NCBI RefSeq assembly: GCF_003999975.1
Contig: NZ_RJAC01000010.1
Location: 62,001-126,000 of the forward strand
Length of the DNA stretch: 64,000 bases
DNA from: Actinoplanes solisilvae
Lineage (GTDB): Bacteria > Actinomycetota > Actinomycetes > Mycobacteriales > Micromonosporaceae
Direction of reading: 5' to 3'
The notes beneath the pieces were generated by a model that searched no databases, was not told the DNA's origin, and saw only the letters and a list, made by a program, of their open reading frames with translations. The translations under genes were made by a program, and so were the position numbers. Positions within the stretch are counted from its first letter, which is position 1, and every line of letters starts with the position of its first letter. Positions 40,202 to 49,380 of this stretch are shown one piece after another.

Positions 40202-40969
40202 TCAGACCGTAGTGATCATTCCGCCGTCGATCGTGAACTCGGCGCCGGTCACGTTGCCGAGACGCTCGCACCCCAGCATGACGACCAGGTCGGCGACCTC
40301 CTCGGGGCGGGTGAAACGACCGGTGACCATGGCCGCCTTCGCGCCCGCCTCGACGTCGCGCGGGTCGGCGCCGGTGGCCGCCCCGACGGTCGCGGCGACC
40401 CCGCCCTCGCCCAGCCACAGATCGGTGGCGACCGGCCCCGGCGCGACCGTGTTGACCCGGATGCCGCGCGGCCCGAACTCCTTGGACAGCGACTTGGCCA
40501 GGTTGGTCAGCGCGGCCTTGGCCGCCGAATAGTCGATGACCAGCGGATCGGCCAGGCGCGCGTTGACCGAGCCGGTGTTCACGATCGCGCCGCCGTGGTC
40601 GAGCATCCGCGGCAGGGCGGCCCGGGTGGCCCGCACAGCCGACATCACGTCGAGGTTCCAGGTGGTCGCCCACATGTCGTCGGTGACCTCGAGGAAACCG
40701 CCGGTGCGCGGCGGGGCGACCCCGACGTTGTTGACCAGCACGTCGATCCGTTCCCCGGCCGCCGCGACCAGTGTCTCGGGCCCGTCGGGCTCGGCCAGGT
40801 CGACCTCCACCACCGTGACGCCCGGGATCTCCTTCAGCTCGGCACTCGTCCGCCGGCTGCCGGCCACGACGCTCGCCCCCTCGGCCGCGAAGGCCCGCAC
40901 GACGGCCAGCCCGATCCCCCGCCCAGCGCCGGTCACGACGACGCGCTTGCCAGTCAGTCCCAGGTCCAT
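40202..40969 (-). CDS. short-chain dehydrogenase/reductase
   Basis: 255 aa, complete. VVVTGAGRGIGLAVVRAFAA is the cofactor loop, VLVNNVGV the NNAG-type motif, IVNTGSVNARL the Ser strand and YSAAKAALTNLAKSL the Tyr-Lys. GIRVNTVAPGPVATDLW and the end GAEFTIDGGMITTV are typical of the FabG-like classical SDRs. Cytosolic NAD(P)-dependent alcohol/ketone conversion; substrate unknown. It stands alone, 70 bp downstream of no partner on its own strand and facing the ABC operon end. Confidence 0.85.
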   Translation of the reverse strand: MDLGLTGKRVVVTGAGRGIGLAVVRAFAAEGASVVAGSRRTSAELKEIPGVTVVEVDLAEPDGPETLVAAAGERIDVLVNNVGVAPPRTGGFLEVTDDMWATTWNLDVMSAVRATRAALPRMLDHGGAIVNTGSVNARLADPLVIDYSAAKAALTNLAKSLSKEFGPRGIRVNTVAPGPVATDLWLGEGGVAATVGAATGADPRDVEAGAKAAMVTGRFTRPEEVADLVVMLGCERLGNVTGAEFTIDGGMITTV

Positions 40970-41086
40970 GTGTCCTCCAACGGCGAGTTCCCGCTGTTCA
41001 ACCTAGCCCGGCGGGCGCGGCCCGCCGCCCCACGACCTCGACAACGGGACCGACATCGTCTATCTGACCAGCGGCGGCCGCGACGG

Positions 41087-41815
41087 TCAGCGGCGGGGTT
41101 CCCAGCTGAACAGGCGGACGGCGAGCGCGACGGCCACGACGACCCAGGCCAGCGTCGGCGCCAGCAGCAGCAGCGACTCGCTGACGGCCACGCCGCCGTT
41201 CCAGGCGCCGACGACCAGTTCGGTGGCGGCGCCGCCGGGGAGCAGGCGCTTGAGCAGGGTCAGTTCCTCGGCGCCGCTGATGCCGACCCAGCTCGCGACG
41301 GCGATGACGCCGAGGCTGACCGGCAGCGTGGTCACCTGGGCGTGCTCGGGCGAATTGGTCAGGCCGGCCGTGGCCAGGCCCAGGCCGATCATCATGGCGA
41401 TCGTGGCGAGCACGGCCACGCCCAGCAGCGCGACGCTGCCAGGGCGGCCGGTCACCGAGCCGAGCACGATCAAAATGGCGGTCACCTGCACCAGCGCGAG
41501 GACCGTGACAGGCAGCAGCAGGCCGGCCAAAATCCCGGCGTCGCCGGCTGCGGTCGAGCGCATCCGTTTGAGGAACAGGTTCTGCCGGCGGGAGGCGAGG
41601 GTGGTCACCGCGGACGTGTAGAGGCCGAACGCGCCGATGGTGAACAGGATGACGGCCGCGATGTAGCCGAGGCTGCTGAGGGAGGCGAATTCCTCGTGGC
41701 GATAGAGGAAGAAGGCGCTGACCGCGACCGGCATGATGAAGCTGGTGACCAGCACGAGCCGGTTGCGGAAGATCTGGATGAGCTCGCTGCGAGCGATCGC
41801 AAGCATGGTCGTCAC
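41087..41815 (-). CDS. ABC-2 type transporter permease
   Basis: 242 aa from the GTG at 41813-41815 that overlaps the ATPase stop (GTGA); an ATG three codons later is also possible. It has six hydrophobic spans: LVLVTSFIMPVAVSAFFLY, YIAAVILFTIGAFGLYTSAV, ILAGLLLPVTVLALVQVTAI, VALLGVAVLATIAMMIGLGL, VSLGVIAVASWVGISGAEEL and LLLLAPTLAWVVVAVALAVR. The amphipathic RRQNLFLKRMRS segment between TM2 and TM3 is typical of ABC-2 exporters (DrrB-like). It forms an exporter with the ATPase encoded immediately upstream. The export substrate is unknown; lipids or antibiotics are usual for this class. Confidence 0.85.
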   Translation of the reverse strand: MTTMLAIARSELIQIFRNRLVLVTSFIMPVAVSAFFLYRHEEFASLSSLGYIAAVILFTIGAFGLYTSAVTTLASRRQNLFLKRMRSTAAGDAGILAGLLLPVTVLALVQVTAILIVLGSVTGRPGSVALLGVAVLATIAMMIGLGLATAGLTNSPEHAQVTTLPVSLGVIAVASWVGISGAEELTLLKRLLPGGAATELVVGAWNGGVAVSESLLLLAPTLAWVVVAVALAVRLFSWEPRR

Positions 41816-42696
41816 TCCTGGTTGTCGAGGGCGCGGAAGACGTCGTCGAGCCGGGTCGGGCCGGCCGTGAGGTCGCGCAGCTCCACGGCGTGATCGTCGG
41901 CCCAGCTCAGCAGGGTGTGCAGGTCTTTCTGCAGGCTGAAGGTCTCGACGAGTACGGCGCCGTCGCCGATCTTTCCCGGCAGGGGCAGCGCATGGGCGGT
42001 CGCCGGCGCGGTGAATCGGATGACGGCGGGCAGGGTGCGGGTCAGTTCGGCGACGGTCCCCTCCCGATGCAGCGTGCCGCGGTGCATCAGGCCGATGCGG
42101 TCGGCGCGCTGCTGGGCCTCTTCGAGATAGTGGGTGGTCAGCACGATCGTGGCGCCGTTCTCGCGCAGCCGGTCGACCGATGCCCACAGGCCGTCGCGCG
42201 ACTGGATGTCGAGGCCGGTGGTCGGTTCGTCGAGGAAGATCAGCTCGGGGCTGCCCCAGATCGCGGTGGCGAAGTCGAGCCGCCGTTTCTCGCCACCGGA
42301 CAGCTGCGCGACCCGGGTGGTGGCCTTGCGCGTGAGCCCGGCGACGTCGAGGACGCGGCCGACGTCATCCGCGCGGCGGGTCAGGCTGCCGATCAGGCCT
42401 ACGGACTCGCGGACCGTGAGGTCGGGACTGAAGCCGCTCTCCTGCAGCATGACGCCCATCCTGGGCCGCACGGCCTGCCGGTCGCGGGGGCTGCGCCCGA
42501 ACACCCGTACGGTGCCTGATGTGGGGTTGCGGTGCCCTTCGACGGTTTCGAGGGTGGAGGTCTTGCCGGCCCCGTTCGTGCCGAGCAGCGCGTAGAGCTC
42601 GCCCCGGCGCACGTGCAGGGACACGTCGCGGACCGCGTGGAAGTCGTCGTATCTCAGGTTCAGCCGGTCGATCTCGATGACGGGTTCGGTGGACAT
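41812..42696 (-). CDS. ABC transporter ATP-binding protein (DrrA-like)
   Basis: 294 aa. Walker A LLGTNGAGKTSTLETVEG, Q-loop GVMLQESGFSPDLT, signature LSGGEKRRLDFATAI, Walker B ELIFLDEPTTGLD and switch His in VLTTHYLEEAQQ are all present. The C-terminal extension (about 220-294) matches DrrA-type exporters. It powers the ABC-2 permease encoded just downstream. The start at 42696 faces the divergent two-component genes, which probably regulate it in the manner of DesK/DesR or LiaRS-type systems. Confidence 0.92.
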   Translation of the reverse strand: MSTEPVIEIDRLNLRYDDFHAVRDVSLHVRRGELYALLGTNGAGKTSTLETVEGHRNPTSGTVRVFGRSPRDRQAVRPRMGVMLQESGFSPDLTVRESVGLIGSLTRRADDVGRVLDVAGLTRKATTRVAQLSGGEKRRLDFATAIWGSPELIFLDEPTTGLDIQSRDGLWASVDRLRENGATIVLTTHYLEEAQQRADRIGLMHRGTLHREGTVAELTRTLPAVIRFTAPATAHALPLPGKIGDGAVLVETFSLQKDLHTLLSWADDHAVELRDLTAGPTRLDDVFRALDNQE

Positions 42697-42803
42697 GCAT
42701 CGAGAATCCCGGTCGGGAACGACGGCCGTCAGTACCGTTTGTCATCGAAAGACATGACGTGGTGTCACTGGTCGCGAGCCCGGACCGGCCGAATACTGGA
42801 TGG
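42697..42803. promoter_or_regulatory. divergent promoter region, ABC exporter / two-component system
   Basis: 107 bp. It holds clustered GTCA/TGAC elements (TTTGTCATCG, GACATGACG, TGGTGTCACT at 42738-42771), including the dyad TGACGTGGTGTCA. These are plausible half-sites for a NarL-type response regulator. No clear -35/-10 was seen. Confidence 0.35.
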
Positions 42804-43916
42804 GTGACCTCAAGATCGCTTCGCATCACCTCGGCCACGCAGGGGAGGCTGCGGCGGCTCAACCTGGTGACGTCGCTGCCCCCGCTGATCGTGGTGGCCG
42901 TGGTGCTCGTGACGATCGACACGCACGCCTGGTGGCATGTGCTGATCCTCGTGCCCGGTGTGGTGGCGGCGCTGGTCAGCTTCGAGCGCTGGACGGCGAA
43001 CGACCTCGCCCGCGTCGTGAAGCCCTGCCTGCTGGTCGCGGGCGCCGTCTGGCCGCTCGGCGCGCTCGTCTCCGGCAGCCCGAGTTCGTGGTGGGCCATG
43101 AGCTCCGTCGCGTCGCTGGCTCTGCCGCGGTTGCCGCGCTGGCGGGGCTTGGCCGTCGCGGGTGTCCTCGCCTACATCGCGGCGGTGGGCTCGCTGCGGC
43201 TCCTCATCGAGCCCGACGACACCCTGCTGCCCTACGTCATCCTGCCGACCGGGCTGTCCGCCGTAGTGTTCGCGCTGTCGTTCGCCGGCGAGCGGTTCTA
43301 CGACGTCGTGCAGGAACTCGAGCAGTCCAAGGAGCGCGAGGCCGAGCTGGCCGTGATCCGCGAGCGGGTGCGTTTCGCGGGCGACCTGCACGACATCCAG
43401 GGCCACACGCTGCACGTGGTGAAGCTGAAGGCCGCACTCGCCGGCAAGCTGGTGCACGCCGACCCCGATCGGGCCGCCGCCGAGCTGCGCGAGATCCACG
43501 CCCTGGTCGGCGACACGATCGAGAAGACCAAAGAGCTGGCGTACGCCCAACGGCGGCTGAACCTCTCGGCCGAGCTCGAGAACGCGAAGAACCTGTTCGA
43601 GGCGGCCGGCATCAGGGCCCGCATCACCCGCGAGGCCGAGGTCGACTCGCGCGCGAGCGAGCTGCTGGGCCAGGTGCTGCGCGAGACGACGACCAACATC
43701 CTGCGGCACGCCCAGGCCACCGAGGTGCGGGTGACCCTCACCGCCGAGGGCATCACGATCGCGAACGACGGCGCCCGCGGCGACGTCCTGCCCGAGCTGC
43801 GGGGGCTGTCCGTGTTGCGGCGGCGGCTGGCCGATGAGGGCGGCGAACTGACCGTGGCGCAGAAAGACGGGCAGTTCGTGACGGCGGCGGCCTACAACCC
43901 GACGGCGCGGCCATGA
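42804..43916 (+). CDS. sensor histidine kinase, NarL/DesK type
   Basis: 370 aa from the GTG at 42804; a GTG at 42759 would add 15 residues. Several N-terminal membrane spans (LIVVAVVLVTIDTHAW, VLILVPGVVAALVSF, LAVAGVLAYIAAVGSL, VILPTGLSAVVFALSF) precede a coiled linker. The HisKA_3 dimerisation helix RVRFAGDLHDIQGHTLHVVK carries the phospho-accepting His, and a small HATPase_c domain has LRETTTNILRHAQATEV (N-box) and a shortened ATP lid. It overlaps the response regulator as ATGA. The membrane-embedded sensor without an extracellular loop suggests sensing of the membrane itself, as for DesK or LiaS. Confidence 0.88.
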   Translation: MTSRSLRITSATQGRLRRLNLVTSLPPLIVVAVVLVTIDTHAWWHVLILVPGVVAALVSFERWTANDLARVVKPCLLVAGAVWPLGALVSGSPSSWWAMSSVASLALPRLPRWRGLAVAGVLAYIAAVGSLRLLIEPDDTLLPYVILPTGLSAVVFALSFAGERFYDVVQELEQSKEREAELAVIRERVRFAGDLHDIQGHTLHVVKLKAALAGKLVHADPDRAAAELREIHALVGDTIEKTKELAYAQRRLNLSAELENAKNLFEAAGIRARITREAEVDSRASELLGQVLRETTTNILRHAQATEVRVTLTAEGITIANDGARGDVLPELRGLSVLRRRLADEGGELTVAQKDGQFVTAAAYNPTARP

Positions 43917-44515
43917 CGACTGTGGTGCTGGCCGACGACGAGGCCCTGCTGCGCAAGGCGCTGGCCGCGCTGCTGCCGCTGGAGGGCGACATCACCGTGC
44001 TCGCCGAGGCGGAGGACGGGGAGGAGGCCGTGGCCGAGACCCTGCGTCACCGGCCCGACGTGCTCGTCATCGACCTCGAGATGCCGAACGTCGACGGGCT
44101 CGGCGCGGTGGCGCAGATCCGGCGCGCGCGGCCCGAGCAGGTGATCCTCATGCTGACCCGGCATGCGCGGCCCGGCGTGCTGCGCAAGGCGCTCAAGCTC
44201 GGCGTGCAGGGCTTCGTCAGCAAGGCGGCCGAGCCGGCCCACATCACCGAGGTCATCGCCGCGCTGCACGAGGGCCGCCGCTGGATCGACCCCGACGTCT
44301 CCGCGCTGGCCGTCATCGACGACTGCCCGCTCACCGACCGCGAGCTCGACGTGCTGCGCGTGACCGGCGACGGCTACTCGGTCGCCGACATCGCCACGCG
44401 GCTCCACCTCGCGCCCGGCACGGTCCGCAACTACCTCTCCAACGCCATGCAGAAGACCCAGACCCAAACCCGCCACGAAGCCGCCCGCTACGCCCGCGAG
44501 CACGACTGGCTGTAA
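43913..44515 (+). CDS. response regulator, NarL/FixJ type (DesR-like)
   Basis: 200 aa. The receiver domain has VVLADDEALLRKALAALL with the acidic pocket, VLVIDLEMPNVDGL with the phospho-acceptor Asp (about 54), MLTRHARPG and the Lys in GFVSKAAEPAHI. The C-terminal LuxR HTH is LTDRELDVLRVTGDGYSVAD, then LAPGTVRNYLSNAM. It is translated coupled to the histidine kinase (ATGA). The likely target is the divergent ABC exporter. It converges with the NACHT gene, leaving 16 bp between stops. Confidence 0.92.
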   Translation: MTTVVLADDEALLRKALAALLPLEGDITVLAEAEDGEEAVAETLRHRPDVLVIDLEMPNVDGLGAVAQIRRARPEQVILMLTRHARPGVLRKALKLGVQGFVSKAAEPAHITEVIAALHEGRRWIDPDVSALAVIDDCPLTDRELDVLRVTGDGYSVADIATRLHLAPGTVRNYLSNAMQKTQTQTRHEAARYAREHDWL

Positions 44516-44531
44516 GGTGCCGCGCCCGCGT

Positions 44532-47420
44532 TCACAGTCGCGCCAGGGCCGCTTCGTGCCAGTCCGGCGGCAGGCGGTCGCGGTCGGCGGTCAGCAGGCG
44601 GCGCAGGGCGGCGCGGAATTGGGTCAGGGCGGTCGCGTCGGCCTCGCCGGAATCGAGGAAGCCGTGTGCGGCGATGGACAGGCATCGGTCGTACGCGGGA
44701 ATCAGCTCCTCGTCGGGGCTGGTCAGCACTTCGATCAGCGCGCGGGCCGGGGAGACCACGGGGCCGCCGGGCAGGGCGTGCAGGGTGCCGACGGCCGGTT
44801 CGAGGCTGCCGCCGAACGCCTCGGCCACGTGCATCGCGGTGTCGTCGACCCGGTCGCACAGGAAGTAGCTGTGCCGGCGCATGTCCTCGAACCCGTAGTG
44901 CCGCCACTTCGCCAGCCCGCCGTCGCGGTCTGCCGTCGCCGCGACCCGGGGATAGGCCCAGTCCAGGTCGATCGGCGGCACCGGGCCGTCGTCGGCGAGT
45001 CCGATCCACAGCACGCGCCGGTCGCCGTCCCACTCGCGCGACACCTGCAGGCTGTGCACGAGCCCGTTCCAGCCCTCGGTGGCGAGCTGCCCCCGCCACA
45101 GCAGGCCGGTCTGCCGCCACCAGGCCACCCCGTCGGACGCGGCCGGGAAGAGCTCCTTCGCCGTCACCGGCCCGCCGACCAGCACGATGAGCAGCACCAG
45201 GTTCGCCGACCACGCGGCATGGCGGCCGGTCACCGTCACGTCGGAGGGGCGATATCCCGCGTACGCCGGGGAGGGCCGCTCGAACAGTGCGCGGTGGAAA
45301 ATCGTCAGCAGCCGTTCCCTCAGCCTGCTCGCGTCAGCCGCGGGCAGGTCGGCCAGCCCGTCGCGCAGGAACCGCACGACCGTGGCCCGGCTGGTCAGCG
45401 CCGCGAACGACAGCAGCGCGAACAGCAGATCGTCGGAGACCAGGTTCGCGAGTTCGCGGCGGACGAGGCGGGCGACCAGGTATTCGCCGAACGTCGCGTG
45501 CAGGAACTCGTACGTGCGAAGACGCTTCCCGTCCCGGACGGCCTGGGACTGATGCACGAAGTAGAACCGGCTCACCACCGCGACGTCCTCGTCCCCGTCG
45601 AGCAGCGCCGGCAGGTCGGCGTCCAGCTCGGCCTGCGTGGTCCACTGCCGGTTCCGGTTGAAGATCGCGAAGGCCACCGTGGACAGCCGGGTCAGCTCCT
45701 CTTCCACGGCGGCCGCATCGCCGCCGCTCTTGCGCACCTCGCGCCGCGCGAAGCTGGTCAGCAGGCTCTCGTAGAGCTCCGACTCGCCGAAGGCCCCGGC
45801 CCGCCTCCGCAGCGCGCCGTCGTCGTCCGCGTCGTAGAGGGCTAGCATCAGCAGCAGCAACGGCTGCGCGGCGAGCGACCGGTGCCGCAGCACGGCGTCG
45901 GCTTCGAGCGGCGCCGGCGCGGGGTTCAGCCCGTTCCAGATCTCCAGCCACCGCCGGATGCGGCCGTCGTCGAACGGTTCCAGCCGCACCGCGACCATCC
46001 CGCCGACCGACCGGGCCCGCGCCGCTACCGTGACCCGGCTGGTGACGATCACGGCGGTGCGGCGGCGCAGCTCGGCCTCGCGGCGCTGGAAGGCGGCGAC
46101 CTTCTCCAGGTAGTCGGAGTGGGTGAGCCCGCTGGCCTGCAGCAGCTCGTCGAACCCGTCGAGGATCACCACCGGCATCGCGTCGCCGGCGCCGCGCACC
46201 AGCTCGGGCCAGGTCACCGACTCGCCCGTGCTCGCGCGGATCGCGTCCTCGATCTGGGTCTGCAGGTCGGCGTCGGCCGGCACCTCGCGCAGGGGTACGA
46301 CGACGGCGAGGAAGTCGGCGGCGGGGAGGCGCGCGGCCAGCACCCGGCTGAGCGCCGACTTGCCCGAACCGGGCTGGCCGAGCACGAGCAGCGGGGCTTC
46401 CGACGCGCCAAGTCCGGTCAGGTAGCCGGCCAGGAACGACGGGAGGTCGTCACGCGGCTGCTCACGGGCCCAGCACTGCTCGGTGGCCAGGTCCTCGGCG
46501 TCGGCGCTGTAGCTCACCCGGAAACGCGGGTCGACGTAGAGCTGCTCCAGCGACGGGATCAGCGCTCCGGCGGGTGCCTCGCCGGGATTCAGGACGGGCC
46601 GGTTGAGCACGGCCCGGTGGGCTCGCGCGATGGCCCGGCAGCGCTCCCCCGGCTCGGCGCCGATGGCGAGAGCGGCCAGGTCGCGGCCCAGCACGGCCAG
46701 GCTCTCCGAGACATGCCGCACCTCGGCCCGGGTGGCTCGGTGATCGGTCAGGTTGGCCCAGAAGCCCACTTCGGGAACCTCGACGGCCAGGCGGCGGAAC
46801 AGCACCTCGTCGCGGCGGACAGCGGCGGCCGGCAACTCGGCCAGGGCCGCGACGGTGTGGCGACGCCCGGTCTCGTCCAGCCGATCCCAGACCGCGAGGC
46901 CTTCAAAATAACGGTTCAATTCGCCCGACAGCTCAATATAAAAGCCATCGACAGCCGCCAAGGTGATCTCGTACGGCCGTTCGGCGGCCGGGCACGGGAC
47001 CGAACTGCGCAGCAGAGCACGGCCCAGGTCGGCAACGCGGGCGCCGGACGGGGAGGCGCCGGTGGCCAGCCGCACCTGATCCTCGCGGCGCAGTTCGAGA
47101 TCGGCCACGTCGAACGGCAACGACGCCTCGGACAGCACCTCGAAGAACGCGGCCATCACGACCACTGAATGGGCGGCCGCCAGGCGTTCGGCGCGGTCGA
47201 AACGACGTACGCCATCGAGCCTCTCCCGGACGCCGGCGACCAGCTCGCCGCTGAAGCGCGCGAAGTATCCCGCCGCGTCGAACAGATTGAGGGCGAACCC
47301 GGCGCCGGTGGCCGAGGCGCTGAGCAGCAGCCCGCCGGAGAGTTTGTCGACGGCGGCCACGGCCCGGCCGGAGCCGCCCAGCAGTCGAACAGCGTCGGCA
47401 TAGCTCACACCACGGCTCAT
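44532..47420 (-). CDS. NACHT-domain STAND ATPase (bacterial NLR-like)
   Basis: 962 aa. Residues 1 to about 230 are an all-helical N-terminal domain (SYADAVRLLGGSGRAVAAVD, then GFALNLFDAAGYFARFSGEL), similar as far as I recall to the NACHT N-terminal helical domains catalogued in actinobacteria. The NACHT module follows: Walker A LVLGQPGSGKSALSRVLA (about 346-363), Walker B MPVVILDGFDELLQ (about 415-428), sensor-like TAVIVTSRVTV and the winged-helix region EFLHATFGEYLVARLV. The C-terminal 250 residues lack obvious LRR or TPR repeats. Bacterial NACHT proteins include proven antiphage sensors, but many have no known role. It is the last gene of the six-gene run that starts with the patatin gene, 9 bp after the topoisomerase stop. 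Confidence 0.85.
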   Translation of the reverse strand: MSRGVSYADAVRLLGGSGRAVAAVDKLSGGLLLSASATGAGFALNLFDAAGYFARFSGELVAGVRERLDGVRRFDRAERLAAAHSVVVMAAFFEVLSEASLPFDVADLELRREDQVRLATGASPSGARVADLGRALLRSSVPCPAAERPYEITLAAVDGFYIELSGELNRYFEGLAVWDRLDETGRRHTVAALAELPAAAVRRDEVLFRRLAVEVPEVGFWANLTDHRATRAEVRHVSESLAVLGRDLAALAIGAEPGERCRAIARAHRAVLNRPVLNPGEAPAGALIPSLEQLYVDPRFRVSYSADAEDLATEQCWAREQPRDDLPSFLAGYLTGLGASEAPLLVLGQPGSGKSALSRVLAARLPAADFLAVVVPLREVPADADLQTQIEDAIRASTGESVTWPELVRGAGDAMPVVILDGFDELLQASGLTHSDYLEKVAAFQRREAELRRRTAVIVTSRVTVAARARSVGGMVAVRLEPFDDGRIRRWLEIWNGLNPAPAPLEADAVLRHRSLAAQPLLLLMLALYDADDDGALRRRAGAFGESELYESLLTSFARREVRKSGGDAAAVEEELTRLSTVAFAIFNRNRQWTTQAELDADLPALLDGDEDVAVVSRFYFVHQSQAVRDGKRLRTYEFLHATFGEYLVARLVRRELANLVSDDLLFALLSFAALTSRATVVRFLRDGLADLPAADASRLRERLLTIFHRALFERPSPAYAGYRPSDVTVTGRHAAWSANLVLLIVLVGGPVTAKELFPAASDGVAWWRQTGLLWRGQLATEGWNGLVHSLQVSREWDGDRRVLWIGLADDGPVPPIDLDWAYPRVAATADRDGGLAKWRHYGFEDMRRHSYFLCDRVDDTAMHVAEAFGGSLEPAVGTLHALPGGPVVSPARALIEVLTSPDEELIPAYDRCLSIAAHGFLDSGEADATALTQFRAALRRLLTADRDRLPPDWHEAALARL

Positions 47421-47429
47421 CGCCGTCGA

Positions 47430-48449
47430 TTACATCGACTTTCTCCGTTGCGGCGCAAGCCGCAGCAGTGACAGCGTCGCGTCCTGAACAGCGTCGTCGC
47501 GCCACAACTCAGCGAGGCGGTCGTCGCCGAGCCGGTCGGTCGCCTCCTCGACCGCGTCCTTGATCGTGCGACCTTCCTCGAACGAGGCGAGAACGTCGGG
47601 GTGGATGTAGGACGCACGGGCGACCGCGGGCGTGTTCCCGAGCAGCCGGCTCGTGGCCCGCACCGCCGCGTTCTGCGGAGAACGGGCCGTCTCGTCGTGC
47701 CGGGCACCCCCGAGCGCGGTCGCCGCGAGCACCGTGCCGGCCCAGGTGCGGAACCGCCGGGCGGTCGCGTCGATGCCCGTATAGGCGTGGATGAACGAGT
47801 TGACGTGCGCACTGTGCACCCGCTGCCAGCCGCCGTCGTCCCGCGCCCAGGCCAGGAACGCCGGGTCGTCGTCGGGCCGGTTGAGCAGCCGTTTCGCCCA
47901 GCGGGCCACGACCGGGTCGGTCACCTCGATCACCCGGTGCAGGTGCTCCTTGGCCGAGTAGTCGAACTCGATCTTCTCGCCGCGCACCCGCACGTGGTGC
48001 CGTTCGAGCGTCGTCAGCCCGTACGTGTGGTTGTCGCGGGCATACTTTTCCGACCCCACCCGGAAGAATCCCAGGTCCAGGAGGCGTACGGCGACACTGA
48101 GCACCGGGTCGCGGCCGAGAGCTCGCCGGGTCAGGCCGTGATCGACGTGCTCGCGCAGCGACGGCAGCGCCGCGGCGAAGTCGGGCACGTGGGCGAACTT
48201 CTCGTGTGCCTGGCCCTCGATCCACCACGACGCGTACCGGTATTGGGTGCGCCCGGCCTTGTCGACCCCGACCGCCTGCACCTTCGCCTCGGGGTCGGCC
48301 GCGATCCACACGTCGGTCCAGGCCGGCGGCACCGCGAGCCCGCGGATCCGCGTCAAGATCCGGTCGTCGGTGACGGGCTGCCCGGCGTCGTCGAGGTAGG
48401 CGCCGGCCACCCGTCGATAGCCCGGCGGCCGCACATGGTCGCTACTCAC
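47430..48449 (-). CDS. DNA topoisomerase IB (poxvirus type)
   Basis: 339 aa, the size of bacterial poxvirus-like type IB topoisomerases. Catalytic residues can be placed: Arg in FFRVGSEKYARDNHTYGL (about 130), Lys in FDYSAKEHLHRVI (about 168), Arg in RRFRTWAGT (about 232) and the nucleophile Tyr in RASYIHPDVL (about 281). The N-terminal beta domain has GLAVPPAWTDVWI. The enzyme relaxes supercoils of either sign by single-strand nicking through a 3'-phosphotyrosine and needs no ATP. The GTG start lies within the end of the upstream hydrolase gene (8-bp overlap), and the NACHT gene follows after 9 bp. Confidence 0.92.
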   Translation of the reverse strand: MSSDHVRPPGYRRVAGAYLDDAGQPVTDDRILTRIRGLAVPPAWTDVWIAADPEAKVQAVGVDKAGRTQYRYASWWIEGQAHEKFAHVPDFAAALPSLREHVDHGLTRRALGRDPVLSVAVRLLDLGFFRVGSEKYARDNHTYGLTTLERHHVRVRGEKIEFDYSAKEHLHRVIEVTDPVVARWAKRLLNRPDDDPAFLAWARDDGGWQRVHSAHVNSFIHAYTGIDATARRFRTWAGTVLAATALGGARHDETARSPQNAAVRATSRLLGNTPAVARASYIHPDVLASFEEGRTIKDAVEEATDRLGDDRLAELWRDDAVQDATLSLLRLAPQRRKSM

Positions 48450-49380
48450 CGTTCCACGGTAATGACCGAGCGGTGCGGGCGCGGATGACCTCGATCACGG
48501 TGCCGGCGGTGCGGTCGAGGTGGCTGCGGCCGTCGGGCAGGCGGGCCTCGGGGCTGATGTAGCTGAGCGGCCCGACGTGGGTGGCCGGGTCGAGCAGATG
48601 CACGGTGACCTTGCCGTCGCGGACGGCCCGGTTCCAGCCGCTGCCCCGCCAGAACGGCCAGCGCTGCGGGAAGATCCGCGAGCCGAGCCGCTCGATCCAG
48701 TCGGCGCCGCTGGTGAGCTGGTCGAGGTGTTCGCAGTGGGTGAGGTCGTTGGCGCCGTTGTGGAAGCCGCCGAGCGTGATCACCCGTACCGGGCAGCGCA
48801 GCTCGGACCACAGCCCCTCGACCGCGCCGGTGGCGAGCTGCGCACCGCCGCTGTAGCTGAGCAGCACCACCGGGATGCCGCAGTCCGGCTCGTATCCGGC
48901 CAGGCGCAGCTGCGCGGCGATCTGGCTGCCGACGGCCCGGTTGTAGTGCGGGCGATAGCGATGGTCGGCCGCGATGAAGATCTGCATGACGTTGTGCAGG
49001 AACAGCAGCAGCCCGAAGCGGCGGCGGATCCAGTTCCAGACCGGCCGGTCGGCGAGCGGGTCGTTCAGTGGCGAGTAGGGCAGCACCTGACCGAGAACCC
49101 GCAGCTCCGGGGCCGACTCGATCAGCACCTTGACCAGCCGCCCGCCGTCGCGGGTGTCGCGGAACCGGCGTTTGCCGATGCCGTCGAGATAGACCAGGTA
49201 GGCGTCCGGCGGACGGTCCGGTTCGGCCCCCCGGGCGTACGGCATCCGGGCCGGCAGGTCCGAGGTCGGGCGTCGCCAGCCCGCGGTGTAGGCGAACAGC
49301 TCGTAGCGGGCCAGCAGCGCCTCGGCGAGCAGGACCGGACCGAGCCCGAAGAGCACCAGCGCGAGCGCGAACTCGATCAT
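48442..49380 (-). CDS. membrane-anchored alpha/beta-hydrolase-like protein
   Basis: 312 aa from the ATG overlapping the upstream stop (ATGA). A single N-terminal span IEFALALVLFGLGPVLLAEA anchors it. The soluble part has YLVYLDGIGKRRF near the start, IPVVLLSYSGGAQLATGAVE with a GxSxG-like nucleophile elbow, VRVITLGGFHNGANDLTHCE and a late VTVHLLDPATHVGPLSYIS that could provide the His. The fold is probably alpha/beta hydrolase, with lipid or ester hydrolysis as the likely activity. I do not recognise a named family. It sits between a small membrane protein and topoisomerase IB in the coupled run. Confidence 0.65.
   Translation of the reverse strand: MIEFALALVLFGLGPVLLAEALLARYELFAYTAGWRRPTSDLPARMPYARGAEPDRPPDAYLVYLDGIGKRRFRDTRDGGRLVKVLIESAPELRVLGQVLPYSPLNDPLADRPVWNWIRRRFGLLLFLHNVMQIFIAADHRYRPHYNRAVGSQIAAQLRLAGYEPDCGIPVVLLSYSGGAQLATGAVEGLWSELRCPVRVITLGGFHNGANDLTHCEHLDQLTSGADWIERLGSRIFPQRWPFWRGSGWNRAVRDGKVTVHLLDPATHVGPLSYISPEARLPDGRSHLDRTAGTVIEVIRARTARSLPWNGE

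Noticed and set aside
40970..41086. Short plus-strand peptide-like stretches (SNGEFPLFNLA, HDLDNGTDIVYLTSGG)
   Set aside because: They suggest a relic, but each is under 20 residues, in different frames, with no start or family match I can support.
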